NCBI GenBank assembly: GCA_017452525.1
Contig: JAFTMG010000082.1
Location: 29,460-93,459 of the forward strand
DNA: 64,000 bases
DNA from: Clostridia bacterium
GTDB taxonomy: Bacteria > Bacillota > Clostridia > Oscillospirales > CAG-272
Direction of reading: 5' to 3'
A program made the position numbers and the translations under genes. Shown here one piece after another: positions 17,601-27,212 of the stretch; positions within the stretch are counted from its first letter, which is position 1; each line of letters starts with the position of its first letter. The notes under the pieces are model-generated. The model was given only the letters and a program-made list of their open reading frames with translations, ran no database searches and was not told the DNA's origin.

Positions 17601-20600
17601 ATGAAAAATATGAAAAGATTTATATCTTGCCTCTTAACGTTGGCTATGTTGGTTGGAACCTTCGCTTCGCTGGCTGTTATTGATGTCAGTGCAGTGGCGT
17701 TGAAGACCACCGAGAAGGACGATGAGCTCGGTTATACCATCAGCCAGTCGGGCAACACCTTTAAGAACCCCCAGGAAAAGCTCGCCACCATGAAGCTGAT
17801 GCTGGAAAAAGACGGCTATCAGCTGTGGGTACACGAATCGACCGGTGAAGTAGCAACGGTCAAGATGTCCACCGGCGAGATCCTGTTCAGTAACCCCTAC
17901 AACCTCTCTGATTCCACTGCAAAGACCTCCATCAAGGCGCAGATCCTCTCTCAGATCTTTGTCAGATACACCGACAACGACACCGAGAAGACCTTCTACT
18001 CCTACACCGAGGCAGCTTGCCGTAATCAGATCAAGGTAAAGAACATCAAGAACGGTGTTCGTATTGAGTACACCATGGGTCGTGAAGAGACCCGTATGCT
18101 GGTTCCCCGTATGATCCGCAAGGACCGCTTCGAGGAGCAGATCCTGAACGTTATGCTTGCTGAGATCGGCGAAAGCTTCGAATACAAGCAGTTCAAGGCA
18201 TACTTCGTATTGAAGGACACCTCCGTTCTGACCTCTGACCGTCAGATCACCGAGCTCGAGGCAGCATTCCCGATCACCAAGAAGATGGCAGTTTACGTCT
18301 TCGACCCCACCGCTTCTCAGAACGAGATCGCGAGAGCAGAGGAGAAGATCAAGACCTACTGTCCTCTGTACACTTACGAGCAGCTCGACTATGACCACGA
18401 GCTGACCGAGTACACCGGCTCCGATCGCGCTCCCGCAAACTTCAAGATGGCTCTTGAGTACAGCTTGGATGAATACGGTATGAGCGTTCGTCTCCCCGCA
18501 AACGGTATCCGTTTCAATGCTTCCGAGTACAGCTTGACCTACATCAGCATCCTGCCTTACATGGGCGCAGGTAGTAACCCCAACACAGGTTACAACATGT
18601 TCCCCGATGGCTCCGGTACTCTGTTCCGCTTTGAGGATCTGGACACCGGTACGACCACCACGGTAAACAGCAAGGTTTACGGTGCTGACTACGCTTACCA
18701 CACCATCACCGGTACCCACCAGGAGATCGTTCGTTATCCTGTCTTCGGTATCGTTGAGAACCAGTCTCTGAAGAAGACTGTCAATACCGACACCATCAGA
18801 ACCCCCGAGGTGCTGAATGCTGACGGTACTGTCAAGACCCCCGCAGTGTATGTGACCGAGACGGTTGCATACGAGGAAGACCGCGGCTTCGTTGCCATCA
18901 TCGAAGAGGGTGACGCTCTTGCCGAGCTTTCCGATTACCATGCAGGTACCCAGTCTGAGTACAACACCATCCAGATGCTGTTCTACCCCAGACCGAAGGA
19001 TACCTACAACCTGAAGGACGCGATCTCTGTCGGTGCAAACACCACATGGACCGTTACCTCCGCACGTAAGTACGTTGGCAACTACAAGATCCGTTACATC
19101 ATGCTGACGGACGATGAGGTTGCAGAAGAGAAGGGCGTTACCGATTACTACGAGTGCTCCTACATGGGTATGGCAGACGCTTGCCGTGACTATTGGGAAG
19201 ACAAGGGTATTCTGAAGCGTCTGACCGATGCTGATATTGAGGAAGATATTCCTCTGTATATCGAGACCTTCGGTGCTCTGGAGACCGTTGAAAAGATCCT
19301 GTCCGTTCCTGTCAACGTCATGACTCCTCTGACCTCCTTCGATAACATCAAGACCATGTACGAAGAGTTCAAGGCACAGGGCGTGACCAACATCAACTTC
19401 AAACTGACCGGTTATGCGAACGGCGGTATGTATGCCTCCATTCCTTACCGTCTCAGATGGGAGAAGGCAGTTGGCGGTAAGAACGGCTTCCAGGAGCTGG
19501 TTGACTATGCAAAGGAAGAAGGATTCGGCATTTATCCCGATTTCGACTTCGTTTACACCTACGGCTTCACCAGCGGTTGGCTGGATGGCTTCGTCAGAAA
19601 AAACCACGCAGTCAAGACCATCGATAACCGTTACACCTCCAAGCGTACCTACTCCGCAACCTACCAGACCTACATCAGTAACTTCGCATTGGCAGTATCT
19701 CCCGCATACTTCAGCCGCTTCTATGAGAAGCTGACCGATAAGTATCTGGAGTACTCTCCCATGGGTATCTCCGTCGCAACGCTGGGCTCTGAGTTGAACT
19801 CCGACTTCGACGAGGATGAACCTTACAACCGCGAGGACTCCAAGGAGTTCACCATCAAGGCATTCCAGTTCCTCAATGAGAGCTACGACAGCATCATGAC
19901 CAGCAGCGGTAACCAGTACAGCTGGACCTATGCAGATCACCTGCTGGGCATGCCTCTGGACTCCTCCCGTTACATCAAGTCCTCCAACTCCATTCCGTTC
20001 CTTGGCGCGATCCTGCACGGTTACACCCAGTTCTCGGGTACGCCTCTGAACATGGAAGGTGACATCGGCTATGCACTTCTGAAGGCAGTTGAGAACGGCG
20101 CAAGCATCTACTTCACTCTGTCCTACCAGAACACCGCAAAGCTGAAAGAGGATATGGTTCTCAGCGACTACTTCTCCATTCGTTACGACATTTGGAAGGA
20201 TGACGTCGTTTACTACTACAACTACCTGAACAGCCTGCTGCAGGACGTTCAGACCAAGCTGATCATCGACCACAAGTTCCTGATCGGCGAGCGTATCCCC
20301 GACGTTGACGAGCTGGAAGCAGACCTGAAGGCTGAGCTCGACGCGCTCAACCAGCAGCTTTCCAATGCTGATGCCGTTGCCGAGGCAGCACGCCGCAAGG
20401 CTCTGTATGAGGCACGCACCACCATTGAGAAGGATGCACAGACCGCGATCGAAAGCTATGCTGAGGTCGTTGCCAACGCGAAGGCAGTATTGGATCTTGT
20501 CAAAGAGTTTGATACCTGCATCACTACGCTGAAGGCTGCCAAGGCTGCCGCAGACGCTGCTCCCACAGACGCCGCTCTGGCAACGGCTTATACCGACGCC

Positions 20601-21194
20601 ATGAAGGCTGCTGAGACCAAGATGAACGATATCCTGAATGCCGCTGTTACCAAGAAGGCATATGAGGATAGAGCAAACGAAGCACACGAGCTTGTGAAGG
20701 CTTCCGCTGATCTGATCGAGGGCGCTCACGATGCATCTGCTGAGGTCAAGGCTGCTGCCGCTGACGTTCTGAAGTCTGTTGAGGACGCTCAGAATGCAGA
20801 TAAGATCACTGTAAACCAGTCCAACACCATGCTGAACGCCTCCAAGAACAAGGCAGACGCAAACGGTATTGCTTACATCGAGCCCGAAGAGCTGATCATT
20901 CCCGAGGAACCCGAGGAGCCTGTAATTTCCGATGATGAAGAGGAAACTGAGGAGACCGAGGAGGAGACCGAGGAAGAGATCAGAAATATCGAAGAGGTAG
21001 AAGAGTATAATTATACCAAGTATACCGACGATACCGGCTCTATCGTAGCAGTTACCTACGGTGGCAAGAACGGTAATGACAATGATCCCTTCAAGACCTT
21101 CGTTCTGAACTACAACTCCTTCGCAGTTGAGGTTGTATTCGAGGGTACCACTTATACGATCCCGGCATTCAGCCTGGTCGTAATCTACAGATAA
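17601..21194 (+). CDS. DUF5696-domain secreted protein, probable glycosidase-like
   Basis: 1197 residues with a signal peptide (to about residue 32). The middle, about 280-880, matches my memory of DUF5696 proteins: beta-rich part, then a TIM-barrel-like stretch (VTNINFKLTGYANGGMY, YPDFDFVYTYG) with several Asp/Glu on strand ends, so a glycoside hydrolase activity is plausible but unproven. Residues about 900-1090 are an Ala/Lys-rich helical or coiled-coil stalk. An acidic tail (PEEPEEP, then repeated EET/EEE) follows, and a short beta C-terminal domain. There is no sortase motif. It is co-transcribed with the NHL protein and two permease pairs. Confidence 0.82.
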   Translation: MKNMKRFISCLLTLAMLVGTFASLAVIDVSAVALKTTEKDDELGYTISQSGNTFKNPQEKLATMKLMLEKDGYQLWVHESTGEVATVKMSTGEILFSNPYNLSDSTAKTSIKAQILSQIFVRYTDNDTEKTFYSYTEAACRNQIKVKNIKNGVRIEYTMGREETRMLVPRMIRKDRFEEQILNVMLAEIGESFEYKQFKAYFVLKDTSVLTSDRQITELEAAFPITKKMAVYVFDPTASQNEIARAEEKIKTYCPLYTYEQLDYDHELTEYTGSDRAPANFKMALEYSLDEYGMSVRLPANGIRFNASEYSLTYISILPYMGAGSNPNTGYNMFPDGSGTLFRFEDLDTGTTTTVNSKVYGADYAYHTITGTHQEIVRYPVFGIVENQSLKKTVNTDTIRTPEVLNADGTVKTPAVYVTETVAYEEDRGFVAIIEEGDALAELSDYHAGTQSEYNTIQMLFYPRPKDTYNLKDAISVGANTTWTVTSARKYVGNYKIRYIMLTDDEVAEEKGVTDYYECSYMGMADACRDYWEDKGILKRLTDADIEEDIPLYIETFGALETVEKILSVPVNVMTPLTSFDNIKTMYEEFKAQGVTNINFKLTGYANGGMYASIPYRLRWEKAVGGKNGFQELVDYAKEEGFGIYPDFDFVYTYGFTSGWLDGFVRKNHAVKTIDNRYTSKRTYSATYQTYISNFALAVSPAYFSRFYEKLTDKYLEYSPMGISVATLGSELNSDFDEDEPYNREDSKEFTIKAFQFLNESYDSIMTSSGNQYSWTYADHLLGMPLDSSRYIKSSNSIPFLGAILHGYTQFSGTPLNMEGDIGYALLKAVENGASIYFTLSYQNTAKLKEDMVLSDYFSIRYDIWKDDVVYYYNYLNSLLQDVQTKLIIDHKFLIGERIPDVDELEADLKAELDALNQQLSNADAVAEAARRKALYEARTTIEKDAQTAIESYAEVVANAKAVLDLVKEFDTCITTLKAAKAAADAAPTDAALATAYTDAMKAAETKMNDILNAAVTKKAYEDRANEAHELVKASADLIEGAHDASAEVKAAAADVLKSVEDAQNADKITVNQSNTMLNASKNKADANGIAYIEPEELIIPEEPEEPVISDDEEETEETEEETEEEIRNIEEVEEYNYTKYTDDTGSIVAVTYGGKNGNDNDPFKTFVLNYNSFAVEVVFEGTTYTIPAFSLVVIYR

Positions 21195-21210
21195 GGAAAG
21201 AGAGGTGTAA

Positions 21211-22197
21211 ATGATGACGGGCGAAGCAAAATTGAATAATGTAAGCTCCAAAAAGGCTACTCCCAAAAAGAAGAAAATTGCATCTCTTGACAAACGTAAA
21301 GCGCGTGCAGGTTGGTTCTTCGTAGCACCGTTCCTTGTCGGATTTATCCTGCTGTATCTGCCGATCGTTGTTGAATCGATCATTTACAGCTTCCAGCGTA
21401 TCCACACCATTCAGGGTGGCGGTTTCTATACCGAATGGGTCGGCTGGGCTAACTACCAGGAAGCACTCTTCGTTGACCCTGACTTCGTATCCACGTTGCT
21501 CACCGGTCTGCAGGCAATGGCATTTGACATCCCGATGATCATTCTGTTCTCTCTGTTCATGGCAGTTCTGCTGAACCAGAAGATGGTCGGTCGTGCCGCG
21601 TTCCGTGCGATCTTCTTCATCCCGGTTATTCTTTCCACCGGTCTGATGGAGGGTATCGAGGCTTCCAACATTCTGTCTGAGTACATGGAAAGTGCCGAAG
21701 GTATCGAAGACGGTTCCGGTCAGAGCTCTGCTGCTGACATCGTATCCGCGATCGATATTCAGAGACTGTTCGCCAACATGAAGGTCGGTCAGGAACTGGT
21801 TGAATACGTTACCGTTGCGATCAACAATATCTACGATATCGTTAACCGCTCCGGCGTACAGCTGCTGATCTTCCTTGCAGGTCTGCAGTCCATCTCCCCC
21901 GCGATCTACGAGTCCTGCCAGATCGACGGTGCAACCTCTTGGGAGACCTTCTGGAAGATCACCTTCCCGATGATCTCTCCCATGATCCTTGTAAATGCCG
22001 TTTATACCATCATCGACTCCTTTACGACCCAGTCGAACCAAGTCATGGTGTTCATTTCCAAGGTTTACGAGCAGGCAGACGGTAACGTTATTTCCGCGGC
22101 AATGTCCTGGATCTACTTCCTGATCATTATCCTGATCACCGCTGTGATCGCCGCGATCGTTTCCGGTTACACATTCTATCAGAGAAAGGGGGAATAA
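21211..22197 (+). CDS. ABC sugar permease, second pair, MalF-like
   Basis: 328 residues, with six membrane helices and a long basic N-terminus. The EAA loop is ESCQIDGATSWETFWKITFPMISP near residue 235. It carries an insertion of about 45 residues between helices (ESAEGIEDGSGQSSAADIV), longer than usual for MalF-type permeases of this length. AGGAAAGAGAGG precedes ATG 21211. With the next gene it makes a full permease pair that could replace the amber-interrupted one. Confidence 0.86.
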   Translation: MMTGEAKLNNVSSKKATPKKKKIASLDKRKARAGWFFVAPFLVGFILLYLPIVVESIIYSFQRIHTIQGGGFYTEWVGWANYQEALFVDPDFVSTLLTGLQAMAFDIPMIILFSLFMAVLLNQKMVGRAAFRAIFFIPVILSTGLMEGIEASNILSEYMESAEGIEDGSGQSSAADIVSAIDIQRLFANMKVGQELVEYVTVAINNIYDIVNRSGVQLLIFLAGLQSISPAIYESCQIDGATSWETFWKITFPMISPMILVNAVYTIIDSFTTQSNQVMVFISKVYEQADGNVISAAMSWIYFLIIILITAVIAAIVSGYTFYQRKGE

Positions 22198-22201
22198 GAG
22201 A

Positions 22202-23308
22202 ATGAATGCTGAAAATATGCAAAAGCCGAGAGTCATGAAAGAGTCCAAGAACAAGATCAGAGTCGAGTTCGAGAGAACCTCTTTGAAGGAAAGACTCAAA
22301 GCAAGATTCTTGAACGTCTCCTTCCTGATGAATATCGTATGGGCGATCTTCCGCTACGTTCTGCTGGTTGGTGTCTCTTACGTTGTTCTGTACCCCTTTA
22401 TCTCCAAGATCGCCGCATCCTTGATGGGTCCCAACGACTTCGTCAACGCTACGGTCCGTCTGATTCCGACAAAGGTCAACTTTGATATCTACAAGATGGT
22501 CTTTATCGAGATGGAGTACATGAAAGCATTCTGGAACACGCTGTTCCTCTCCGCATCTACGGCGCTGATCCAGACGCTGATGTGCTGTGTTATCGCTTAC
22601 GGTTTGGCAAAGTTCAAATTCAAGGGTAACAACTACATCTTCTATCTGGTCATGTTCACCATGATCGTTCCTCACCAGACCGTACAGCTTTCTCTGTACA
22701 TGGCATTCCGTTACTTCGACATTCTGGGTATCTTCCAGTTCCTCGGCGGCGGCGGAATTACCATCTTCGGCAAGACCTTCCTGCAGGGTGTCATTGACTT
22801 GGCTCCCGAAACCAGCAAGATCTGGTCCGCAACCGGTCTGAACCTGGTCAATACCTATTGGCCTTTGATCATCCTGTCCCTGGTCGGTCTCGCGTTCAAG
22901 AACGGCTTGTACATCTTCATGCTCAAGCAGTTCTTCCGCGGTGTTCCGGATGAGCTTGAAGAGTCTGCTTACATGGACGGTTCCGGTGTATTCCGTACCT
23001 TCATTCAGATCATTCTTCCTCTGTCCATCCCCATGATGATCACCGTATTCCTGTTTGCCTTCTCTTGGCAGTGGACTGACGACTTCTATACCGAGCTGTT
23101 CTTCACCACCACCAAGACCGTCCTGATGCCTGATATCATTGGTATCCCCACGACGTTGGAGACCAACTATGCAGGTCAGTCGCTCTACTACGCAGCGATC
23201 CGTAATACTTGCGGTCTGATGATCATCGCTCCGCTGGTTATTATGTATCTGTTCTGCCAGAGATTCCTGGTTCAGGGTATCGAGCGCTCCGGTCTGACGG
23301 CAGACTAA
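22202..23308 (+). CDS. ABC carbohydrate permease, second pair, MalG-like
   Basis: 368 residues, longer than the usual 275-300, with a basic N-terminal extension of about 45 residues and a loop insertion around residues 185-215 (FLGGGGITIFGKTFLQG). The EAA loop is EESAYMDGSGVFRTFIQIILPLSIP. It starts 4 bases after the upstream stop codon and is the last gene of the 13-kb operon, directly before a strong terminator. It probably works with the 21211 permease. Confidence 0.86.
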   Translation: MNAENMQKPRVMKESKNKIRVEFERTSLKERLKARFLNVSFLMNIVWAIFRYVLLVGVSYVVLYPFISKIAASLMGPNDFVNATVRLIPTKVNFDIYKMVFIEMEYMKAFWNTLFLSASTALIQTLMCCVIAYGLAKFKFKGNNYIFYLVMFTMIVPHQTVQLSLYMAFRYFDILGIFQFLGGGGITIFGKTFLQGVIDLAPETSKIWSATGLNLVNTYWPLIILSLVGLAFKNGLYIFMLKQFFRGVPDELEESAYMDGSGVFRTFIQIILPLSIPMMITVFLFAFSWQWTDDFYTELFFTTTKTVLMPDIIGIPTTLETNYAGQSLYYAAIRNTCGLMIIAPLVIMYLFCQRFLVQGIERSGLTAD

Positions 23309-23342
23309 TACCGAACCCCTTCCCGAGCATCGGGAAACTCAA

Positions 23343-23374
23343 ATCCCCATCACCTTGTGTGATGGGGATTTTTG
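23343..23374 (+). terminator. Rho-independent terminator of the DUF5696/ABC operon
   Basis: ATCCCCATCAC, five-base loop, GTGATGGGGAT, then TTTTT. An 11-bp perfect stem, 34 bases after the last stop codon. Confidence 0.9.
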
Positions 23375-23421
23375 TCGATATTTGGCAGGGTTTAGCGGGG
23401 AAAGTTTGGCACCATTGTTGA

Positions 23422-23450
23422 TTGACAAGGCGGGGAGAATGCGATATAAT
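23422..23450 (+). promoter_or_regulatory. Sigma-A promoter of the histidine phosphatase gene
   Basis: TTGACA at 23422-23427 and TATAAT at 23445-23450 with a 17-base spacer: a full consensus match, 47 bases before the start codon. Confidence 0.88.
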
Positions 23451-23497
23451 AATGAAAATGAGACAGTTTTGTCTGTAAGAGGAAAGGTCGTTTTATC

Positions 23498-24211
23498 ATG
23501 CTGTTTTTTTATGTCCGACACGGAGACCCCATATATAATCCCGACCAGCTGACGCCCCTTGGTCGCCGTCAGGCAGAGGCGATCGGGCGCAGACTTGCCA
23601 TGTTTGGGGTGGATCGGGTCTTCTCCTCCACCTCTATTCGCGCACAGCAGACGGCGGAGCCGACCTGCGAGTTGACCAAAAAGGAAGCCACGCTTTTGGA
23701 TTTTTGCCATGAACATCACGCATGGAATGAAATGACCAGAATGGTGAACGGGCGTAAAAGATGGCTCTTTGAGGATCCTGCCACCAAGCGATTGTTCGTC
23801 AGCTCGGAGATGCGTGCGTTAGGGTTTCGCTGGTATGAGCATCCCGAGTTCGCAGAGTATGACTTCAAAAGCGGTATGGAGCGAATTCTGAACGGAGTCG
23901 ACGAGCTGTTTGCCTCTCTCGGTTATGAGCATGACAGGGAAGCGCACCTCTTCCGTGCGGTGAAGCCGACGGATGAGCGCGTGGCACTGTTTGCCCATCA
24001 GGGCTTTGGTTCTCTGTTCCTCAGCTGTGTGCTGGATATTCCGTATCCCGAGTTCAGCTCCCACTACGATCTTCAGCATACCGGCATGGCGGCGATCGAG
24101 TTCCGCGAGCAGGATGGCATGGTCATCCCTCGTATGCTGACGCTTGGAAACGATGCCCACCTGTATCGGGACGCGTTGCCGCTGAACTATAACAGCCGCG
24201 TCCGTTTTTGA
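23498..24211 (+). CDS. Histidine phosphatase family protein
   Basis: 237 residues. YVRHGDP at 5-11 carries the catalytic His; FSSTSIRAQQTAEP has the conserved Arg; the second catalytic His is in ALFAHQGFG near 166. A middle insertion (about 75-135, including HAWNEMTRMVNGRKRWLFED) makes it longer than the GpmB group and unlike the 5847 gene. Substrate unknown. AGAGGAAAGG precedes ATG 23498. It is monocistronic between two terminators. Confidence 0.83.
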   Translation: MLFFYVRHGDPIYNPDQLTPLGRRQAEAIGRRLAMFGVDRVFSSTSIRAQQTAEPTCELTKKEATLLDFCHEHHAWNEMTRMVNGRKRWLFEDPATKRLFVSSEMRALGFRWYEHPEFAEYDFKSGMERILNGVDELFASLGYEHDREAHLFRAVKPTDERVALFAHQGFGSLFLSCVLDIPYPEFSSHYDLQHTGMAAIEFREQDGMVIPRMLTLGNDAHLYRDALPLNYNSRVRF

Positions 24212-24227
24212 CGTGATATACAAAAAT

Positions 24228-24258
24228 AACGCGCCCGCAAGCTTGCGGGCGCGTTGTT
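24228..24258. terminator. Bidirectional terminator
   Basis: AACGCGCCCGCAAG is followed directly by its complement as one 28-bp perfect palindrome (24228-24255), between convergent genes. Confidence 0.8.
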
Positions 24259-24273
24259 TGGTTTCAGTAGCGT

Positions 24274-26502
24274 TTATTTTCTGGTGGGCTGCATTACCGA
24301 GACGCTTGCTTCGGTAAATGTCTTCATCGGGAGCGCGACGGTCTTGTGGCCGCCGTCAGCTACGACGATCAGCTCTACACTGCCTTGCTTGGACAGGGCA
24401 AAGTCAATGGTATAGTAGTAGCCGGAGCTGGTGCCCGCGGTCTGCTTTGCAAAGGATGCCGAGTCGGTGGGCCACATCAGCACAGCGGGCTCGAAGAGTC
24501 TGTAAAGCTTGGTTGTGCCGCCCCAGCCGTGGTGAGCGACCTGCATGATGTCGGTCTTGAGTGTTTTTCCGTCATACATCTTGCACATGATGCCGGAAGC
24601 CTCGTCTTCGATATCGCCGAGAATGGTGAAGCGCTGTCCGCCGATATCAAACCGTGTGACCATACAGCTGTCATTGAAGGTGTGAAGAATGGTGGGGTAG
24701 AGGTCCTCCTGGGTGTAGAGACACTCGATCTTGAGGTTTCTGACCTGAACGGTCTGACCGGTGTGGAGCTTGGTCAGCTTACAGCCGGTGGTGATGCTCA
24801 GACCCTTGAGAGAGCCGTTGCGAATATAGGAGCCGGGATTGTTGGAGTTGTAATTGATGGAGGTTCTGGCAACGTTGTAAATGACCTGATCCAGTACGAC
24901 CGCGGTGCTGTAGGAGTTGCAGACGTTGAAGAAGTTTTCAAAGTGATCCCAATGCTCATGAGAGATGATCCATGCGGCAATGTGGATCTTACCGTCGGTG
25001 CGCTTGTTGAGGCGCTTAAGGGAATTATACAGCTCGGTCTTATCCTGACCGGAGGTACCGCCACCGTCGTGAACGATGAAGCTTCCGTCCTCCAGCGTGA
25101 TGATGAAGGCGTTACCGAAGTTTCCTGCCTCATAGTCCAGATCCAGCATGGTAAAGGTGGTGTCGGTGATCTTGGTGTAGGGATCCTCGTTGGCAGGCAG
25201 ATTGACCGCGGACATAGGCTCGGTCACGATACGGACTGCGGGGATATAATCCACGTAGTAGGCGTGGACCATGTTCTTGTCGTCGTAGTAGGTAGCGAAG
25301 AGATTGTTGCCGATCTGATTTTCCTGATGCAGCTTGTAGCCTGCCGCCTCCAGCTTGGCGCGGTATGCCTTGAAGCCGTCAACGGTAGCGCCGGTGTAAT
25401 AAAGCTCATAGCAGGAATCCAGACCTTCCATGACGCCCTCAAAGACGCCGCCGTCATAGGTCGGAATGCTGGTGTCCCAGTTCTCGTATGCCTTGACCAC
25501 GCGGGTTCCTGCCGCCATGGCGAGGTTCTTGTTGCCGTTGGCATCGGTAAAGGTAAAGTCGGAGATAGAGGAGGTCAACAGTTCGGTCGCCATGCCGATG
25601 GTCAGATCGGACCAACCGCCGACCACGATCTTATTGCCGATCACGGAGAAGCCATATTCATTGGGTGCCAGCGTCTCCAGAAATTGCTGCATTTCGGGAC
25701 GGTTGGTTCTGCCGACTACGATCTCAAAGGATTTGCTGTCGGGCTCCTGGTTTCTGCCCACCCAGTCGGTGCCAAGAGGAATGTTGACGTTTTTGAACTG
25801 ACGCATCATATCGTTGCGCAGCTCCAACGCCTTGTTGACCACATAGTCGGTGCGGTCCTTCGGTTCAGTGGCACTCTTGATGTTGTCCAGACCGTCCTTG
25901 AAGATGATGGTGAAGTTACTCTTGTTGGACTCATTCAGCAGGACCACGCTATCCTCTGCCGCCTGACAGAAGTAAAGCTCCTCGGGAATGGAGAAGGTGC
26001 CTTCGCCGGCGGTGGGAAGCAGATACGTTTCAATAAAATAGTCCATCGCGTCATCCAGCAGGGAGCTGACGGAGGCGTTGATGACGATCTTATTGCCGAC
26101 CTTGGCGATGACGTAACCGAAGGAGACGTCCTTCATTGCCTCTGCCGATTCGGGGCGGTTGGTGTTACCGACCAGGATCTCATAAGCCGCGGCATCGATT
26201 TCGCTCTCATTCTTAACAAAATCGTCCGTGAACTGGCGGAAGTTCTTGCCCAGCTTTTCGGTAACCGTCTTGTTGAGCAGGACGGCGGCGTCTACCGCTG
26301 CCTGAGGCGCAAGATCGGGGCGGATCAGCGCGTATTCCTCGACCGCAATCGAGAGGGTCTTTACTTCGGGTGCCGTGGTTGCGGTGTCACTCACTGTGGT
26401 CTCGTCCTCGGCTCCCTGGCTGTTACATGCGATCAGCGCGGCGGAAAGCATGAGCAGGCAGAGCAGAACGGACAATGTACGGAGCATCATAGATTTGTTC
26501 AT
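24274..26502 (-). CDS. Secreted lipoprotein with duplicated N-terminal domain and metallo-beta-lactamase fold
   Basis: 742 residues. The signal peptide ends in a lipobox (SAALIAC), so it is surface-anchored. Residues about 45-190 and 210-370 are two copies of one domain, recognisable by EILVGNTNRPE and EIVVGRTNRPE, each followed by GNKIVI-type strands. The C-terminal third is a ComEC/Rec2-like metallo-beta-lactamase domain with the metal ligands SHEHWDHF, an Asp in LGDIED and His in AHHGWGG. It may hydrolyse extracellular nucleic acid or another phosphodiester (inference). AAAGGTAGG precedes ATG 26502. Confidence 0.8.
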   Translation of the reverse strand: MNKSMMLRTLSVLLCLLMLSAALIACNSQGAEDETTVSDTATTAPEVKTLSIAVEEYALIRPDLAPQAAVDAAVLLNKTVTEKLGKNFRQFTDDFVKNESEIDAAAYEILVGNTNRPESAEAMKDVSFGYVIAKVGNKIVINASVSSLLDDAMDYFIETYLLPTAGEGTFSIPEELYFCQAAEDSVVLLNESNKSNFTIIFKDGLDNIKSATEPKDRTDYVVNKALELRNDMMRQFKNVNIPLGTDWVGRNQEPDSKSFEIVVGRTNRPEMQQFLETLAPNEYGFSVIGNKIVVGGWSDLTIGMATELLTSSISDFTFTDANGNKNLAMAAGTRVVKAYENWDTSIPTYDGGVFEGVMEGLDSCYELYYTGATVDGFKAYRAKLEAAGYKLHQENQIGNNLFATYYDDKNMVHAYYVDYIPAVRIVTEPMSAVNLPANEDPYTKITDTTFTMLDLDYEAGNFGNAFIITLEDGSFIVHDGGGTSGQDKTELYNSLKRLNKRTDGKIHIAAWIISHEHWDHFENFFNVCNSYSTAVVLDQVIYNVARTSINYNSNNPGSYIRNGSLKGLSITTGCKLTKLHTGQTVQVRNLKIECLYTQEDLYPTILHTFNDSCMVTRFDIGGQRFTILGDIEDEASGIMCKMYDGKTLKTDIMQVAHHGWGGTTKLYRLFEPAVLMWPTDSASFAKQTAGTSSGYYYTIDFALSKQGSVELIVVADGGHKTVALPMKTFTEASVSVMQPTRK

Positions 26503-26525
26503 GATGTACCTACCTTTCTTGAAAT

Positions 26526-26554
26526 ATTTTATATATGCAATCTCCTTTGTGCAA
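26526..26554 (-). promoter_or_regulatory. Possible promoter of the MBL lipoprotein gene
   Basis: On the minus strand TTGCAC and TAAAAT are 17 bases apart, ending about 24 bases before the start codon. The -35 box is weak. Confidence 0.45.
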
Positions 26555-26627
26555 AGAAAAGGAAATGCGTTCCGAGTGATGCGGTGGTCGGGCGGAGGTG
26601 ACCGCCGCGGTGTGCGGACCGATTGTC

Positions 26628-27077
26628 TCACAGAAAATCGGGACCGAAGCTGTGCGGGAGAAGGGCGGAAAGGAGCAGAACCACCGGCTCCGCGTCTTCA
26701 CGGTTCGGCTCGAGTACGACGCGGAAGGTGTCGGGATCGCAAAATTCCCGTAGGACCTGGCGGCAGACGCCGCAGGGCGGGAAAGCGCCCGCTGTATCTG
26801 ATCCCGTGCCGCCGACTACGGCAATGGCAACAAAGTCGCCGCTCGTAGCTCCTTGGCTGATCGCCTTGAAGATCGCCACGCGCTCGGCGCAGACCGTGGG
26901 TGAGAAGGCGGCGTTTTCAATGTTGCAGCCGTGAATGATCTCGCCGGATCGGGTCAGCAACGCGGCACCGACGCGGCAATGGGAGTAGGGCGCGTAGGAG
27001 CGCTCCCGTGCCTTCTTTGCCTCGTCCAACAGCATCTGCGGCGTGATCCGATCGGGAAAAGGGAGAGAGATATTCAT
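26628..27077 (-). CDS. cdd: Cytidine deaminase
   Basis: 149 residues. The zinc site of the tetrameric cytidine deaminases is complete: VCAER (C63, with catalytic Glu65) and PCGVC (C102, C105). CRVGAAL and CNIENAAF form the substrate pocket. It salvages cytidine and deoxycytidine to uridine forms. It is slightly longer than the typical 130-135 residues at both ends. GAGAGGTG precedes ATG 27077. It lies downstream of an HD hydrolase on the same strand with a 135-base gap. Confidence 0.92.
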   Translation of the reverse strand: MNISLPFPDRITPQMLLDEAKKARERSYAPYSHCRVGAALLTRSGEIIHGCNIENAAFSPTVCAERVAIFKAISQGATSGDFVAIAVVGGTGSDTAGAFPPCGVCRQVLREFCDPDTFRVVLEPNREDAEPVVLLLSALLPHSFGPDFL

Positions 27078-27212
27078 TTTGTCACCTCTCTTTCATAGGA
27101 CCTGTCAAATTTCGTCCCCCGGGTCTCCATCCATACCGCTGGCATGACGGCAATGTAACAAAGCGTGCGGAGGCACATCCATTCTTCCTTTGAAAATGAA
27201 ACGGAGCCGCCC

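Noticed and set aside
17634..21383. 1249-residue open frame antisense to the DUF5696 gene
   Set aside because: Same cause; its translation has no recognisable domain, while the sense frame has a signal peptide and domains.
24346..26601. 751-residue plus-strand frame over the MBL lipoprotein gene
   Set aside because: Shadow of the minus-strand gene, which has a lipobox, repeats and metal motifs.
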